Shown here piece after piece: positions 16,761 through 27,092 of a stretch of 64,000 nt of DNA. The stretch's first letter is position 1; each line of letters opens with the position of its first letter. The DNA is taken from assembly GCF_025149465.1 (NCBI RefSeq), contig NZ_CP102275.1, positions 186,001-250,000 on the forward strand, read 5' to 3'. The position numbers and the translations under genes were made by a program. This DNA comes from Thomasclavelia spiroformis DSM 1552 (GTDB taxonomy: Bacteria; Bacillota_I; Bacilli_A; Erysipelotrichales; Coprobacillaceae). Below the pieces are notes generated by a model. It was given only the letters and a program-made list of their open reading frames with translations, made no database searches and was not told where the DNA came from.

Positions 16761-19224
16761 TAATAGTATGATCATTGATAGATTAGCTAAAAAGACAATA
16801 AAAAATAATAAAAAGAGCTTTAGTATTTTGTTTTTTACAATCGTTTTATCTGCTTTAATGCTTTTTTGTGTGATAACAATTGGAATTACTTATTTAGATT
16901 TAAGCAGGTTACAAAATACCAGATTAAATGGAGCCCAATATGATATTGCAATAATGAATGGTTTTAATGATCAGCAATTGAATCTTTTAAAAAATAACAA
17001 TAAAGTTGAAAGCGTTGGAATTGAAGCGTATGCAGGTTTTATTAAAAATACAGAATTTGATGAAACTGTAGAAGTTGGTTTGTTATGGTGTGATGATGTT
17101 TTTTGGCAAAAGCAAGCTTTATTAGCTAAAACTAAAATAGAAGGAACTTATCCACAAGCTAAAAATGAATTAATGGTTACAAAAGAAGCTTTAAAAAATT
17201 GTGGAAAAGAGAGTTTGACTGTCGGTGATAGGATATTAATGACTTATGAAAATAACATGGGAGTTTACAATGAGGAATTTATTATTAGTGGAATATGGGA
17301 TGGTTATGGTGATAAGTCAGTTATTTATGTTTCTAAGGAGTTTTATGAGCAAACGGGATATAATTTAGAATATGATGGGATTTTATGTATTAAATTAAAA
17401 AGTAATTATGTTATGAAATCAACAATAGATAAAATGGAGCAATCATTAAATTTATCACAAAGACAATCTTTTCAACCGTTACCTTATATTGAAAATTCTT
17501 TTAAAGTACTATTAGGTATTTGTGGTTTAGGTTTTGTGATTTGTTTAAGTGCATATCTTTTAATTTATAATATGTTGTATTTGTCAGTTTCTAGAAATAT
17601 TCGATATTATGGATTGTTGCAAAGTTTAGGGATGACAAAAAAACAGTTAGTTAAATTTATTAGGAAACAGATATTATATATTGGAATAATTGCTATTGTA
17701 TTAGGAATCTTTTTAGCCATAGTAATTTCTTTCTTTTTGGTTCCTTATGTAATGAAGATATTAGGGATTTCAATAAGTAATCTGGAGATACATTTTTATC
17801 CTAGTGTTTTGATTTTAAGTGTTGTTGTTAGTGTAATAGCTATTTTATGGGGAATAAAAAAACCAATTAAGATGGCAGCTAATATTTCTCCAATCGAAGC
17901 AACGAAATATTATCAAAAAAATATGAAAATTCGTAATTATAAAAAAACCCAAAATGGAAATTTATTTTGGCAAATGGCAGTTGAACAAGTAAAAAAAGAT
18001 AAGAAGAAGACAAGTATAGTATTTTTGTCTTTAGCTACTAGTTTATCAGTTTTTTATTGTTTTACTACGATTATTGATAGTCAGGGGAAACGAACTGTTA
18101 TACCTAATTATTGGGATGGTGATTTTATTATTCAAAATTCAACTCAAACATCTGAAAATATTAATTCAATTCAACCAATTATTACAAATTATTTGTTAAA
18201 AGAAATCAAAGAAATTAAAGGTATAAAAGAAGTGCATAAAACAACAGGAGTACCAATAATTTTTCCATATGATGATTTTTCTAATAGTTGGATCAAGAAT
18301 TTTATTGAAATACGACCTTATATGTCATATGAAGAAACAATTTCTAAGTATCAAAGTAATCCAGAAAACTATTATGGTATGTTAAAAGGAATTGATGAGG
18401 CTGAATTTGATTATTTAAATCAAATCCTTAATGGGGTTGTTGATAAACAAGATTTTTTAGCAGGCAAGACATGTATTATTCAATATCCAGGTTTTGAAGT
18501 GGATCAAGATTATATAAATAATGATAAGATTAATTTTTATTTAGGTAATCAGTTAAATGAAATTAAAATTGGGGCTATAAGTTATGAAGGTTATTATGGC
18601 GCTACAAGAAATATTGGAGCTGATTTTATTATTAGTCAGGATTATTTAGATACATTAACTGATGAATCTTATATTTTAAATCTTAATATAAAATATGATA
18701 ATAGTTATGATGAACAAGTTGAAAATCAAATTTTGAATTTATTGAAAAATAATGATGATAGTAATGATTTATTAATTGAATCAAAATTGGATAATATGAA
18801 AGTAATTCAAGCTTCACAAACAGATATGATGAAAGTAGGAACGATTATTGCACTTTTATTATTGATAGAAGGTATATTAAATTATACAAATACGATAGTT
18901 TGTAATATCCAAAATAGGAAAATGACTTTTTCGATTATGGAAAGTATTGGAATGTCAAGAAAGCAAATAAATAAATTGTTAATTAGAGAAGGTTTAATTT
19001 ATGCCATTTGTTCTATTTTAATTACTTTAACAGTTGGTACATTAATTACTTATTTATGTTTTCAATCAATGAATTATATGGAAATTTCCTTTACGATTCC
19101 TGTTATACCGCTACTATGTGCAATTATCATAGTTATTATAATATGTATATTTGTGCCATTATTTGCTTATAAAAAATTATTTAATCAAAGTTCTCTTATT
19201 GAACGTTTAAAGGAGTCTAAATAG
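16747..19224 (+). CDS. FtsX-domain ABC permease
   Basis: An 825-aa permease with two FtsX domains. One helix near residues 25-50 is followed by an external domain and three helices at about 255-375, then a second helix near 425-445, a second external domain (about 450-690) and three C-terminal helices. The region ISRNIRYYGLLQSLGMTKKQ-like (about residue 280) and MTFSIMESIGMSRKQ (about 730) are the cytoplasmic coupling segments of each repeat. With the ATPase it forms a probable peptide or lipid exporter or detoxifier under the adjacent two-component system. Confidence 0.9.
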   Translation: MLKNNNSMIIDRLAKKTIKNNKKSFSILFFTIVLSALMLFCVITIGITYLDLSRLQNTRLNGAQYDIAIMNGFNDQQLNLLKNNNKVESVGIEAYAGFIKNTEFDETVEVGLLWCDDVFWQKQALLAKTKIEGTYPQAKNELMVTKEALKNCGKESLTVGDRILMTYENNMGVYNEEFIISGIWDGYGDKSVIYVSKEFYEQTGYNLEYDGILCIKLKSNYVMKSTIDKMEQSLNLSQRQSFQPLPYIENSFKVLLGICGLGFVICLSAYLLIYNMLYLSVSRNIRYYGLLQSLGMTKKQLVKFIRKQILYIGIIAIVLGIFLAIVISFFLVPYVMKILGISISNLEIHFYPSVLILSVVVSVIAILWGIKKPIKMAANISPIEATKYYQKNMKIRNYKKTQNGNLFWQMAVEQVKKDKKKTSIVFLSLATSLSVFYCFTTIIDSQGKRTVIPNYWDGDFIIQNSTQTSENINSIQPIITNYLLKEIKEIKGIKEVHKTTGVPIIFPYDDFSNSWIKNFIEIRPYMSYEETISKYQSNPENYYGMLKGIDEAEFDYLNQILNGVVDKQDFLAGKTCIIQYPGFEVDQDYINNDKINFYLGNQLNEIKIGAISYEGYYGATRNIGADFIISQDYLDTLTDESYILNLNIKYDNSYDEQVENQILNLLKNNDDSNDLLIESKLDNMKVIQASQTDMMKVGTIIALLLLIEGILNYTNTIVCNIQNRKMTFSIMESIGMSRKQINKLLIREGLIYAICSILITLTVGTLITYLCFQSMNYMEISFTIPVIPLLCAIIIVIIICIFVPLFAYKKLFNQSSLIERLKESK

Positions 19225-19234
19225 AATAATTGAT

Positions 19235-19253
19235 AAAAAAAGCTAATTTAATT
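19235..19253 (+). terminator. Left half of a terminator split by IS insertion and inversion
   Basis: AAAAAAAGCTAATTTAATT runs directly into the IS end. Its missing partner, AATTTAATTAGC followed by T residues when read on the other strand, is at 32161-32177, next to the second IS. Rejoined, they form a symmetrical terminator for the convergent permease and rlmA-like genes. The AATTTAATT at 19245-19253 is the left copy of the original target duplication. Confidence 0.75.
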
Positions 19254-20890
19254 CAATGTCATTAAGTTAAGATGACAATATTCAACCAGGAATTATATGA
19301 AAATATATCTTTCCTGGTTTTTAATATTTATTCAAGCTAAAAAAGTGTAGTCTTGAAACTACATCTGTCAAGGTATATAATAAATTATGTTAGTTATATC
19401 TATAGTTAAAGTATACGACAGTCTTTGGCCTGACATGTCGCTTGTATTTTCTGCCAGGGCGGATCGGCAGGATCTCTTTAGCTATCAGATGCTCTACAGG
19501 TGGATTCTTTCCACCTTTTTTTCTTAAAAACTCTCTGATGATATGTACAGATCTTGTGAAATTAACCTGATATGTATATTTAATCTTGTCCTTTTTAGGG
19601 ATTTTTATTTCCTGTACAATCCTTTGACAGAAATTATACATAAGCATGCGTGCATAGATTTCCTGCTGTATCAGTTCTCTTTTTTTGGCATGCAGTGCAT
19701 TGAGTCCAATGGCATACTTGAGTTCTCGAAATGAAGTTTCCTCTCCCCATCTCATATTGTAAATTTCGCAGATATCTTCCATTGAAAACTCATTTCTGCT
19801 CAAATTGGTAATGACAGTTTCATAGGTGTTTTCGGTAATTTTGAGTCTCACGACTCTGCAGTTGAACTCATACCAAGGATTTTGCTTGTTCATAAAATCA
19901 AATCTCATATTCTTAGGTACAAATTTATATACATCAGGACAAGCCTTTATCATTTTTGTTTGTTTCAAGGTCAGCATTCTAGACACATCAACATCAAATT
20001 CACCATCAGGAAACGGACCAAGTGATTTTGTGATACTTGATTGAGATTCGATATCCCTGACACGAATCAAATATTTATGTCCTGAGTGTACAACGTGTTC
20101 AAAACCATTGTAGGATTCATAGCCTCTATCGGCAATGAAGATGGCCTTTTGACCATCATATCTGTCAACAAGCTGACAGAAGGCACCATGTTCATCCCTT
20201 TTAGCTTCGCCCTGTATGATAATGTCATCATAGGTACGTTCCATCAGATCATAACTCGCATTTAAGTGATAGGCAGAAAAAGTTTTTGCAAGAGTGCCAT
20301 GTCTTAATACCGTTGTTTCATCATCAAAGATGGTATTATCAATAGGCAGTTCACTGCCATCAATGGCCAATAGCCTATAGCCATGATATAACTTTTTCTT
20401 GAATGTCTTTTTGTTGAAGCCATCAAACAAAGTCCTGAATGCTTCAGGCTTAATCTTGCTTCTAGCCTGGACAAAGGCAGAAGCAGAAGGTGTAGTAATA
20501 GAAAAGTCATTGAATTTAAGAAGCTCATCCTTGATAGGAGAAGCACCCGTACAAAGGACAATCTTCATGGTTGTTTCAAAGTCAAGCATTCTGTTTCTGG
20601 TGAAATCAGTATCAGGATTGACACAGAAGATAGAGCAGACATCAGAAAGATTTTTGATATTGTGAAAAAGAACGTTTTTAAGATGTTTATAACTATTCAT
20701 GTTCAAGTACCTCCAACATATACCTATAAACAATAGGCCTATTATCAATAGAAAATTGATGATAGGCCGCACACTATCACTGTAATGTCAATACTTATCT
20801 TTAAAAAACAATAAATATTTCAAACAAAAAAGAGAGGTACATTTTCATATACCTCTCAAGCGCCATTAAAACCTTAACTTAATGACATTG
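19254..20890 (-). mobile_element. IS4-type insertion sequence, copy 1 (1637 bp)
   Basis: The ends are an 18-bp perfect inverted repeat beginning CAATGTCATTAAG (19254-19271 and 20873-20890). Inside are one transposase gene, an AACCAGGAA-type hairpin near the transposase 3' end, and a hairpin with a T-run at about 20829-20860 that would stop read-through into the transposase. No matching target duplication flanks this copy as it stands; the partner sequences lie at copy 2. Confidence 0.9.
19390..20700 (-). CDS. IS4-family transposase, copy 1
   Basis: A 436-aa DDE transposase. The catalytic acidic residues lie in LLAIDGSELPI, AIFIADRGYES and RWGEETSFRELKY; the last fits the IS4 pattern of R and E followed by K. 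The start is ATG 20698-20700, preceded by TGGAGGTACTTGAAC; the longer frame from 20772 is rejected because the ribosome site would be internal. The gene is intact and nearly identical to copy 2, differing in a cluster around residue 315 (NEFSMEDICEIYN against EEFLMEEISEIYD), so both may be active. Confidence 0.93.
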   Translation of the reverse strand: MNSYKHLKNVLFHNIKNLSDVCSIFCVNPDTDFTRNRMLDFETTMKIVLCTGASPIKDELLKFNDFSITTPSASAFVQARSKIKPEAFRTLFDGFNKKTFKKKLYHGYRLLAIDGSELPIDNTIFDDETTVLRHGTLAKTFSAYHLNASYDLMERTYDDIIIQGEAKRDEHGAFCQLVDRYDGQKAIFIADRGYESYNGFEHVVHSGHKYLIRVRDIESQSSITKSLGPFPDGEFDVDVSRMLTLKQTKMIKACPDVYKFVPKNMRFDFMNKQNPWYEFNCRVVRLKITENTYETVITNLSRNEFSMEDICEIYNMRWGEETSFRELKYAIGLNALHAKKRELIQQEIYARMLMYNFCQRIVQEIKIPKKDKIKYTYQVNFTRSVHIIREFLRKKGGKNPPVEHLIAKEILPIRPGRKYKRHVRPKTVVYFNYRYN

Positions 20891-20938
20891 TTCATAACCT
20901 ACTATAAACATAGTAATTTTAGAAATCTCTTATTAATT
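20891..20938 (-). terminator. Truncated GH89 terminator, interrupted by the IS
   Basis: Read on the minus strand, AGAGATTTC and the inner TACTAT/ATAGTA hairpin follow the GH89 stop, but the closing GAAATCTCTTTTT is absent because the IS begins. That missing arm is at 33823-33836 beside copy 2. The complete version of the same terminator follows the GH20 gene at 38850-38896. Confidence 0.75.
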
Positions 20939-20939
20939 A

Positions 20940-23900
20940 TTAATCTTCTTTTCTTCTTAATACTGCATATCCAGCTACGCTTAATAATGCAAGGCCTGCT
21001 AACATTCCAGCTAAGCTTTCATCTCCTGTTTTTACACTTACAGTAGTATCACTTTTATTTACTGGTGTTTTTACTGTGTTATCAGTTGTTACTGTTTGTA
21101 ATCCAGCAAGAGCTTTTGCTAGAACATCTTTTGCACTATCTACTTCTTTTTGCGTTGCATCTGGATTATCAAATACTACTTTTGCTTCATCTAATGCTTT
21201 TGTTAATCCATCAAATGATTCTTTTGTATAATTTGCTACGTTTAATCCATTTGCTTGATTGATTAATTCTTCTAATAGACTCTTATCTGAAATTAATCTT
21301 AAGTTCAAGAATGCTGTTACTAAATTAGTATATGCTTCATTTACTTCTTCTTGCATTGCATTTACATCACCATATACATCATTTGCTGCTGTTAATGCAT
21401 CATTAAATGCTGTCCATGTAGTTTGAGTATATTTAGTTGCATCTAATCCTGTAACATCATCAATAAATGCTTTTAATGCTTTTTTATCTCCTTTGAAAAA
21501 TTCTAGTTTTTGCATTGCACTAGCAAGTCTATCAAATGCATTGTTTACTTCATCTTGAGTAGCACTAACATTGTTATAAACTGCATTTGCTTCATCTCTA
21601 GCTGCTTTGAATTCATTAGCTACTACTGGTACAACATTAGCTAAATCTTCATCAGTAAGTGCATTAGCTAGGTCTACTGCAATCTTTAATGCTGTTTTAT
21701 CAACCTTTACTTTTACTAAATCATCAATTGCTTTCAATAAATTATTTTTAGCATCTTCAACTTGTTTATTTGTTACTTTTTCAGTTTCCAAAACAGTTTT
21801 TGCTTCCATCAATACTTCTTGCATTGCATTCCATGATTCTTTAGTATAGTCATTTTCATTTAAATTAGTCGCGTCATCAATTACAGCTTTTAATTCTGTC
21901 TTATCAACTACAATAATATTATCATTAAATGTTTCAATAGCTTCTTTTAAACTATTAATAATCTCTTCTACATCATCAGCAGTAATTGCATCAGCATATC
22001 CCTTTTCAATGTTATCAATTGTATTTTTAAATACATCCATTGTTTCTTGACTAACATTTCCATTATATTCACCGATTTCTGTAGTCTCAATTAATTCTTT
22101 TGCAATTGCTAATTGTTCTTGATAAATTTCTTGTTTAGAAATAAGTAATAGTGCTTCATCTTTTGCTTCTTTTAATAACTTTGTACTATTATCTAATTCT
22201 ACTTGAGTTACTTTATATGTATCATAAACATTTTTAGCATTTACATAAGCTTCATTTAATAAAACATTATCTTTTAAGCTATCTAATTTTAATAATTCAT
22301 TTACTTCAGTTAATTCTACTAATAATGCAGTTCGATCAACGCTAATATATGATCTTAAAAACTCATTATATGCCTTATTTAATTCCTCTTGCTGTTGTTT
22401 AACTTCTAATGAATTAATATCACTATCAATCAATTCTCTTGTTTTAGAAATCTTATCATCTAATACTTGTTTAGCTTCTAAAGAATAATTTCCAGCGTAT
22501 TCACCAATTTCAACTTTAGATACTTTATTTTCGATATTACCAATATATGATTCTAATTCAATAGTTGGATCATAACGATATACATTAAATCCGCTTATAT
22601 TACAACTATTATTAAATATAGTCAAACATACTTTATTTGTTAAAACGGCATCAAACTCTCCTACATATTTACTACTATTATCTAAATTATTACTTTCATC
22701 ACTTAAAACTTCCCAATTATTATCACTTGATAAATATTCCACTTTATATTGAAGTGCTTCATCACTTAACTTATATAATTCATAAGCATAAATATCAACT
22801 AATTTATCAAATTCAAAAATAAGTTCTTTTTCTTCATTTGAATTAAATTCAACACTAGTAGCATTATCATTATCAATTAATGCTGATTTTTGTTCATCAG
22901 TTAAAGACATATTTCCACTAACTTTACTATCATTAGTAATTGTTTCTGGTTTAGCGAAAACTTCTATTTCAGTCATTGCTGGTGAAGCTAAATAAAATTC
23001 ACCACCAGGAGCTCTTCCCTCAATAACTACATTAACCTTAGCACCATTTACTTTAGCATCAATAGTATATGATGCATCTAAATCATCAACATTATCTGTT
23101 TTATCCAAAATTACTGTTTTATTTCCAGCTAAGTCTTCTACTTCAACTTTAAACTTAAATCTAATTCCTGGTTTTTCAAAATAAATCTTTACTTCTTCAA
23201 TAAACTGTTCACTACCTAAATCAACTTGGAAAGTAGTAGGGAAATCATCATGTCCTACATTTTCTAAACCAGTAGTTGATCCATCAGTTAATTTACTACT
23301 ATCATATGAATTTTGATTAATTACATGCCCTGGTTTTCCATAAGCAATATTTTGATATTCAAATTCAATTTCAGTTTCTTGTAATAACTTAATTTCAGCT
23401 AAAGCTGGCCATGCTAAATAGAATTCTCCTCCTGGTGCTCTTGCCATTAAATTAACATATACTTTCTGTACTTTTTGATTTACTGGTAATCTATACATTC
23501 CTGCTAAATCTTCAGTATTATCACTTTTATCTTGAAGTGTTGTTTTGTTTCCATTACCATCTTCAATTACAACATCATATTGATATCTTAATCCAGGTTT
23601 TTCAAAATATAATTCTAGAACATCTACATATTCTTCTTTACCTAAATCCAATGTTAATAATGCTGGATACTTATCTCCATTTCTTACCCACAATGTACTA
23701 GGATCGTCATCTGTAATTTTTGTAGTTGTTCCCTCTGGAGTAGTTACTGGTGCACCTACTGCAATATTTTTATAATTTGGTTGTTTTTCAACTTTACCAT
23801 AAATTGCAAGTTCAGCAACTTCAGGAATAATTGAAGTATCAGTAGTATTAAATGTAAATCTTACTTTACTTGCAATCCCTTTATAATCTATTAATGTTTG

Positions 23901-26900
23901 ACTTGTTATTTCTCCATCATCATTTTGAGCAACAACATTCCATTGATTTTCACTAAAAACTTCTACTTTATATGTATATGGAAAACCACCTGCTATTTGT
24001 TTTAATGATATTTCCATTCCATCAATACTTGATTCAGCTTCTAAATCCACTGTTAAATCAAAACTAGAAACATTGCTTTCACCTATCCAAGTAGTTTCTT
24101 TATTACCATCTGTTAAATTATCTGTTGGATTAGTAGGTACATTATTTATTGATGCACTAACTTTTTTTCCTAATGCAATATTTTCCTTTTCTTCAACATT
24201 TCCCACTAAATTTTCCAAGCTTGATATTGAATATTCATTATAAGCTTTCATTGCTAATTCATCTAAAGCCAAATTTGAAGCTTCAATACTATATTCATTA
24301 CCTTCATCAGATTTTAAATTTGCCCACTCCCATTCCATTAAAAACCAATCAGTAGAAGGAACAGCAGTGTTATTTTTCATTGCTTCTTTAACATCATTGA
24401 TCCATTTTTGCCATCTTGGATAATAATAATCTTTTGTAAGACCAGCCCATTGACGATTTGAATAATCTCTTAAACCGCCACCATTGGCATTTTTCAAACC
24501 ACCCCATGTTGTAATTAAATCACGGGCATTAAATTCAAATAAGTCTTTTGTCCAATCATCACTATCTTCGATCATTGTTCTTGCTTGTTCTATCCATTTA
24601 CCAACTAAAAAGTCACTATTAGTTGATAAAATTTGATCTTGTAATAAAATCATTTCTAAAAATTTATCAGATAAAACTTCAAATTCACTAAGATTCCCTG
24701 CTTGATAAGCATTTACCATAGCTTTATGATATTCTTGAGCTGAATTAGAAATCAATTGTCTAGTAATATCAGATAAATCATAAATAAATGCTGGACTATC
24801 TTTAAACTCATCATAATTTTTTGCCATTAAATAAACAGCGCGTTCTAGTTCTTCTTTATCATAATTAATTGTACTATGTCCCCAAGAAGAAGCTGATGTA
24901 AAGTTTGTTGTTGGACGAGCATTAATTACTGACTCAGGCGCTCCTTGATAGTAATTATCTTTTCGATTATATCCAGTATCTAATAAAATATTCCAAACTT
25001 CTTCAATATCTTCGTTAGTTCCTCCATATATACGTTTAGCATAATCTTGGCACCATTGACGAAAATCAATTGGATCTTTTGTCCAAGTCATATCCCAAAG
25101 TAATTCATAAGCCATTGGTGAATTTTCAATTGCTTCTGGAGTCATTCCAATTCCTACCATATGTTCACTATTTTGATATGTATTAGGAATATTTTGTGAA
25201 ACTTTTTCAGGATTTGCATCTAATCCCATACGTCCCCCAAAGTTATGAAGCATATTCCAAATCCATGGTGTATCAGCAGCTTCTAATGCTGAATTTCTTG
25301 GACTTACTTCAGAAAATAAATCTAAAACAATTACATGTTCTTTATCCAAATTAATTAATTTACTTGGATTACTAGCTATACTTCCTGACCATTCTTGAAT
25401 TAACCAAATTGCATCTTCATCATTTTCCATCATTTTCTTTTGAACTGTTTCATACACTTTAGTATAATTCATATCCCCAATTTTTCCACCTTCATGGAAT
25501 GGATCAACTGCATAAATATTTGTTACATCACCAAAGATATCACGCTGTGCTTTATAGAAAACATCAGCCATTTGTGAAAAATAATCTGTTCCACCATTAT
25601 CAACATATGTTCTTAACATATCAGGTCTTTCATAACCACACCAACTACCTTGTGCTACATATTGTACATCTTGGTATTTATCTTTAAAATTAGTTGGCAC
25701 TTGCCCTGAAAAGCCACTTAATACAGGTGTAATTCCATATGTTTGCATTCTATCATGCATCTTTCTAGCTAATTCAACACGTTCTTCAAACCAATTATTA
25801 GGTAATTTTCCACCATAGCTAGTCATATTTTGCATATAGAACCATGCAAAATATCCAGGACCTGCAATATATTCTTTTATTTCTTCATCGCTATATCCAT
25901 ATGCACTTAAAGTACGTCGAATTACTTCTTCTTGCCCTACAATATCTAACATTGTATTAATACCAGACATTGCTGCCCAATCTAAAAATGCCTCATATTC
26001 ATCCCAATTCCAAAATGCCATTGTATATGAATATGTACAGAAATTTAAAGCATAACGATAATCGTACTGTGTCTCTTTTACAATTTTACTATTTAATTGC
26101 GGTAATGTTTCTGGCATCTTTAATTGCGAAGCAAAAAGTGGATTATAATCAACATTACAATAATATCTTAAATAATAATTGAAAGCTGATGCCATCGAAA
26201 CTCCATCATTTCCACGAATAACGATTTTTCCATTTTCACCATTTTCAATTTCAAAAACATCTTTACCATCATTTGCTTCTCTTATTTCAAATACAAATGA
26301 ATCTTGCCATTTTTCTCCAATAACACGTCCAACTAAAGCAGACATTTCTTTAATTGTTTTATCATTAGCATAATTTTCATCAGTAGAAAATTTTTCATAC
26401 TCTTTGACCCATTTTGTATCTTTAAAATCAGCTACTTCTATTTTTTCAATTTTATCATTTAACTCGCCAACTTTAGAGCCATATAATTCTACTTCAGCCA
26501 AATTTCCTTCCATTTGATTTGAATTATAACTTAAATTAATTCTTACATGACTAGCATTGACATCTAAAGTATATTCATCCCCTGTATCGCTAGCCATTTT
26601 ATCATCAGATTTATAAGCAACTTTATCATAATTAACACCATCACTAGATGTATAAATCTGATAATGATTATATGAGCCTTCGTTGTTATAAATAACAATT
26701 TTAGAAAGTTCATATATCCCATCTAAATTTAAATCAATATTACGATAATGATCTTGCATCGTATTAGAAGCTGGCGTCATATAATAAGTATCCTTATTTC
26801 CATCAATTGCCAAATTAGCTTCATGATTACTACTGCTTTTACCACTAGCGCTAATATTTGTGATTCTACCATTTTCTTGAGCCATTACTTTATAGTTTGG

Positions 26901-26960
26901 TACTACAAGCATGCTCGAACATAATAAGGTAGACAAAAAAATTTTCCCTATCTTTTTCAT
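20940..26960 (-). CDS. Cell-wall-anchored GH89 alpha-N-acetylglucosaminidase
   Basis: A 2006-aa secreted enzyme. A signal peptide (1-28, ending VMA-Q) leads to an F5/8-type (CBM32) module and then the NAGLU-like N-domain and catalytic barrel. The general acid is Glu490 in YAVDPFHEGG and the nucleophile is Glu609 in GMTPEA, by alignment with human NAGLU. At least three more CBM32-like modules follow (about 970-1480), then seven FIVAR repeats (about 1520-1950), SVKTGD at 1975, a hydrophobic helix and the RRKED tail. GH89 enzymes remove terminal alpha-GlcNAc from mucin or heparan-type glycans. AGGAGGAGG precedes the ATG. The gene lies inside the inverted segment and has lost half its terminator. 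Confidence 0.92.
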   Translation of the reverse strand: MKKIGKIFLSTLLCSSMLVVPNYKVMAQENGRITNISASGKSSSNHEANLAIDGNKDTYYMTPASNTMQDHYRNIDLNLDGIYELSKIVIYNNEGSYNHYQIYTSSDGVNYDKVAYKSDDKMASDTGDEYTLDVNASHVRINLSYNSNQMEGNLAEVELYGSKVGELNDKIEKIEVADFKDTKWVKEYEKFSTDENYANDKTIKEMSALVGRVIGEKWQDSFVFEIREANDGKDVFEIENGENGKIVIRGNDGVSMASAFNYYLRYYCNVDYNPLFASQLKMPETLPQLNSKIVKETQYDYRYALNFCTYSYTMAFWNWDEYEAFLDWAAMSGINTMLDIVGQEEVIRRTLSAYGYSDEEIKEYIAGPGYFAWFYMQNMTSYGGKLPNNWFEERVELARKMHDRMQTYGITPVLSGFSGQVPTNFKDKYQDVQYVAQGSWCGYERPDMLRTYVDNGGTDYFSQMADVFYKAQRDIFGDVTNIYAVDPFHEGGKIGDMNYTKVYETVQKKMMENDEDAIWLIQEWSGSIASNPSKLINLDKEHVIVLDLFSEVSPRNSALEAADTPWIWNMLHNFGGRMGLDANPEKVSQNIPNTYQNSEHMVGIGMTPEAIENSPMAYELLWDMTWTKDPIDFRQWCQDYAKRIYGGTNEDIEEVWNILLDTGYNRKDNYYQGAPESVINARPTTNFTSASSWGHSTINYDKEELERAVYLMAKNYDEFKDSPAFIYDLSDITRQLISNSAQEYHKAMVNAYQAGNLSEFEVLSDKFLEMILLQDQILSTNSDFLVGKWIEQARTMIEDSDDWTKDLFEFNARDLITTWGGLKNANGGGLRDYSNRQWAGLTKDYYYPRWQKWINDVKEAMKNNTAVPSTDWFLMEWEWANLKSDEGNEYSIEASNLALDELAMKAYNEYSISSLENLVGNVEEKENIALGKKVSASINNVPTNPTDNLTDGNKETTWIGESNVSSFDLTVDLEAESSIDGMEISLKQIAGGFPYTYKVEVFSENQWNVVAQNDDGEITSQTLIDYKGIASKVRFTFNTTDTSIIPEVAELAIYGKVEKQPNYKNIAVGAPVTTPEGTTTKITDDDPSTLWVRNGDKYPALLTLDLGKEEYVDVLELYFEKPGLRYQYDVVIEDGNGNKTTLQDKSDNTEDLAGMYRLPVNQKVQKVYVNLMARAPGGEFYLAWPALAEIKLLQETEIEFEYQNIAYGKPGHVINQNSYDSSKLTDGSTTGLENVGHDDFPTTFQVDLGSEQFIEEVKIYFEKPGIRFKFKVEVEDLAGNKTVILDKTDNVDDLDASYTIDAKVNGAKVNVVIEGRAPGGEFYLASPAMTEIEVFAKPETITNDSKVSGNMSLTDEQKSALIDNDNATSVEFNSNEEKELIFEFDKLVDIYAYELYKLSDEALQYKVEYLSSDNNWEVLSDESNNLDNSSKYVGEFDAVLTNKVCLTIFNNSCNISGFNVYRYDPTIELESYIGNIENKVSKVEIGEYAGNYSLEAKQVLDDKISKTRELIDSDINSLEVKQQQEELNKAYNEFLRSYISVDRTALLVELTEVNELLKLDSLKDNVLLNEAYVNAKNVYDTYKVTQVELDNSTKLLKEAKDEALLLISKQEIYQEQLAIAKELIETTEIGEYNGNVSQETMDVFKNTIDNIEKGYADAITADDVEEIINSLKEAIETFNDNIIVVDKTELKAVIDDATNLNENDYTKESWNAMQEVLMEAKTVLETEKVTNKQVEDAKNNLLKAIDDLVKVKVDKTALKIAVDLANALTDEDLANVVPVVANEFKAARDEANAVYNNVSATQDEVNNAFDRLASAMQKLEFFKGDKKALKAFIDDVTGLDATKYTQTTWTAFNDALTAANDVYGDVNAMQEEVNEAYTNLVTAFLNLRLISDKSLLEELINQANGLNVANYTKESFDGLTKALDEAKVVFDNPDATQKEVDSAKDVLAKALAGLQTVTTDNTVKTPVNKSDTTVSVKTGDESLAGMLAGLALLSVAGYAVLRRKED

Positions 26961-26980
26961 TTTTCCTCCTCCTTGCTTTT

Positions 26981-27026
26981 ATTATATCATTAAATTATTA
27001 GTAAAATTTTACAATCATTAGTAAAA
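26981..27026 (-). promoter_or_regulatory. GH89 promoter with AraC-like operator repeats
   Basis: TATAAT (minus strand, 26981-26986) is preceded by two TTTTACTAAT copies (27017-27026 and 26997-27006) 20 bp apart, plus the palindrome GTAAAATTTTAC. A 46-bp segment of the same layout and very similar sequence occurs at 38920-38965. AraC-type activators typically bind direct repeats spaced by about two helical turns. Confidence 0.6.
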
Positions 27027-27034
27027 ATCAACAC

Positions 27035-27066
27035 AAAAAAAGTGACACTTAACCAAAAGTATCACT
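27035..27066 (-). terminator. Terminator of murA
   Basis: On the minus strand AGTGATACTT pairs with AAGTGTCACT (one mismatch) and is followed by TTTTTTT. Confidence 0.75.
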
Positions 27067-27092
27067 ATTTTTATAAATATTTACATTAAATA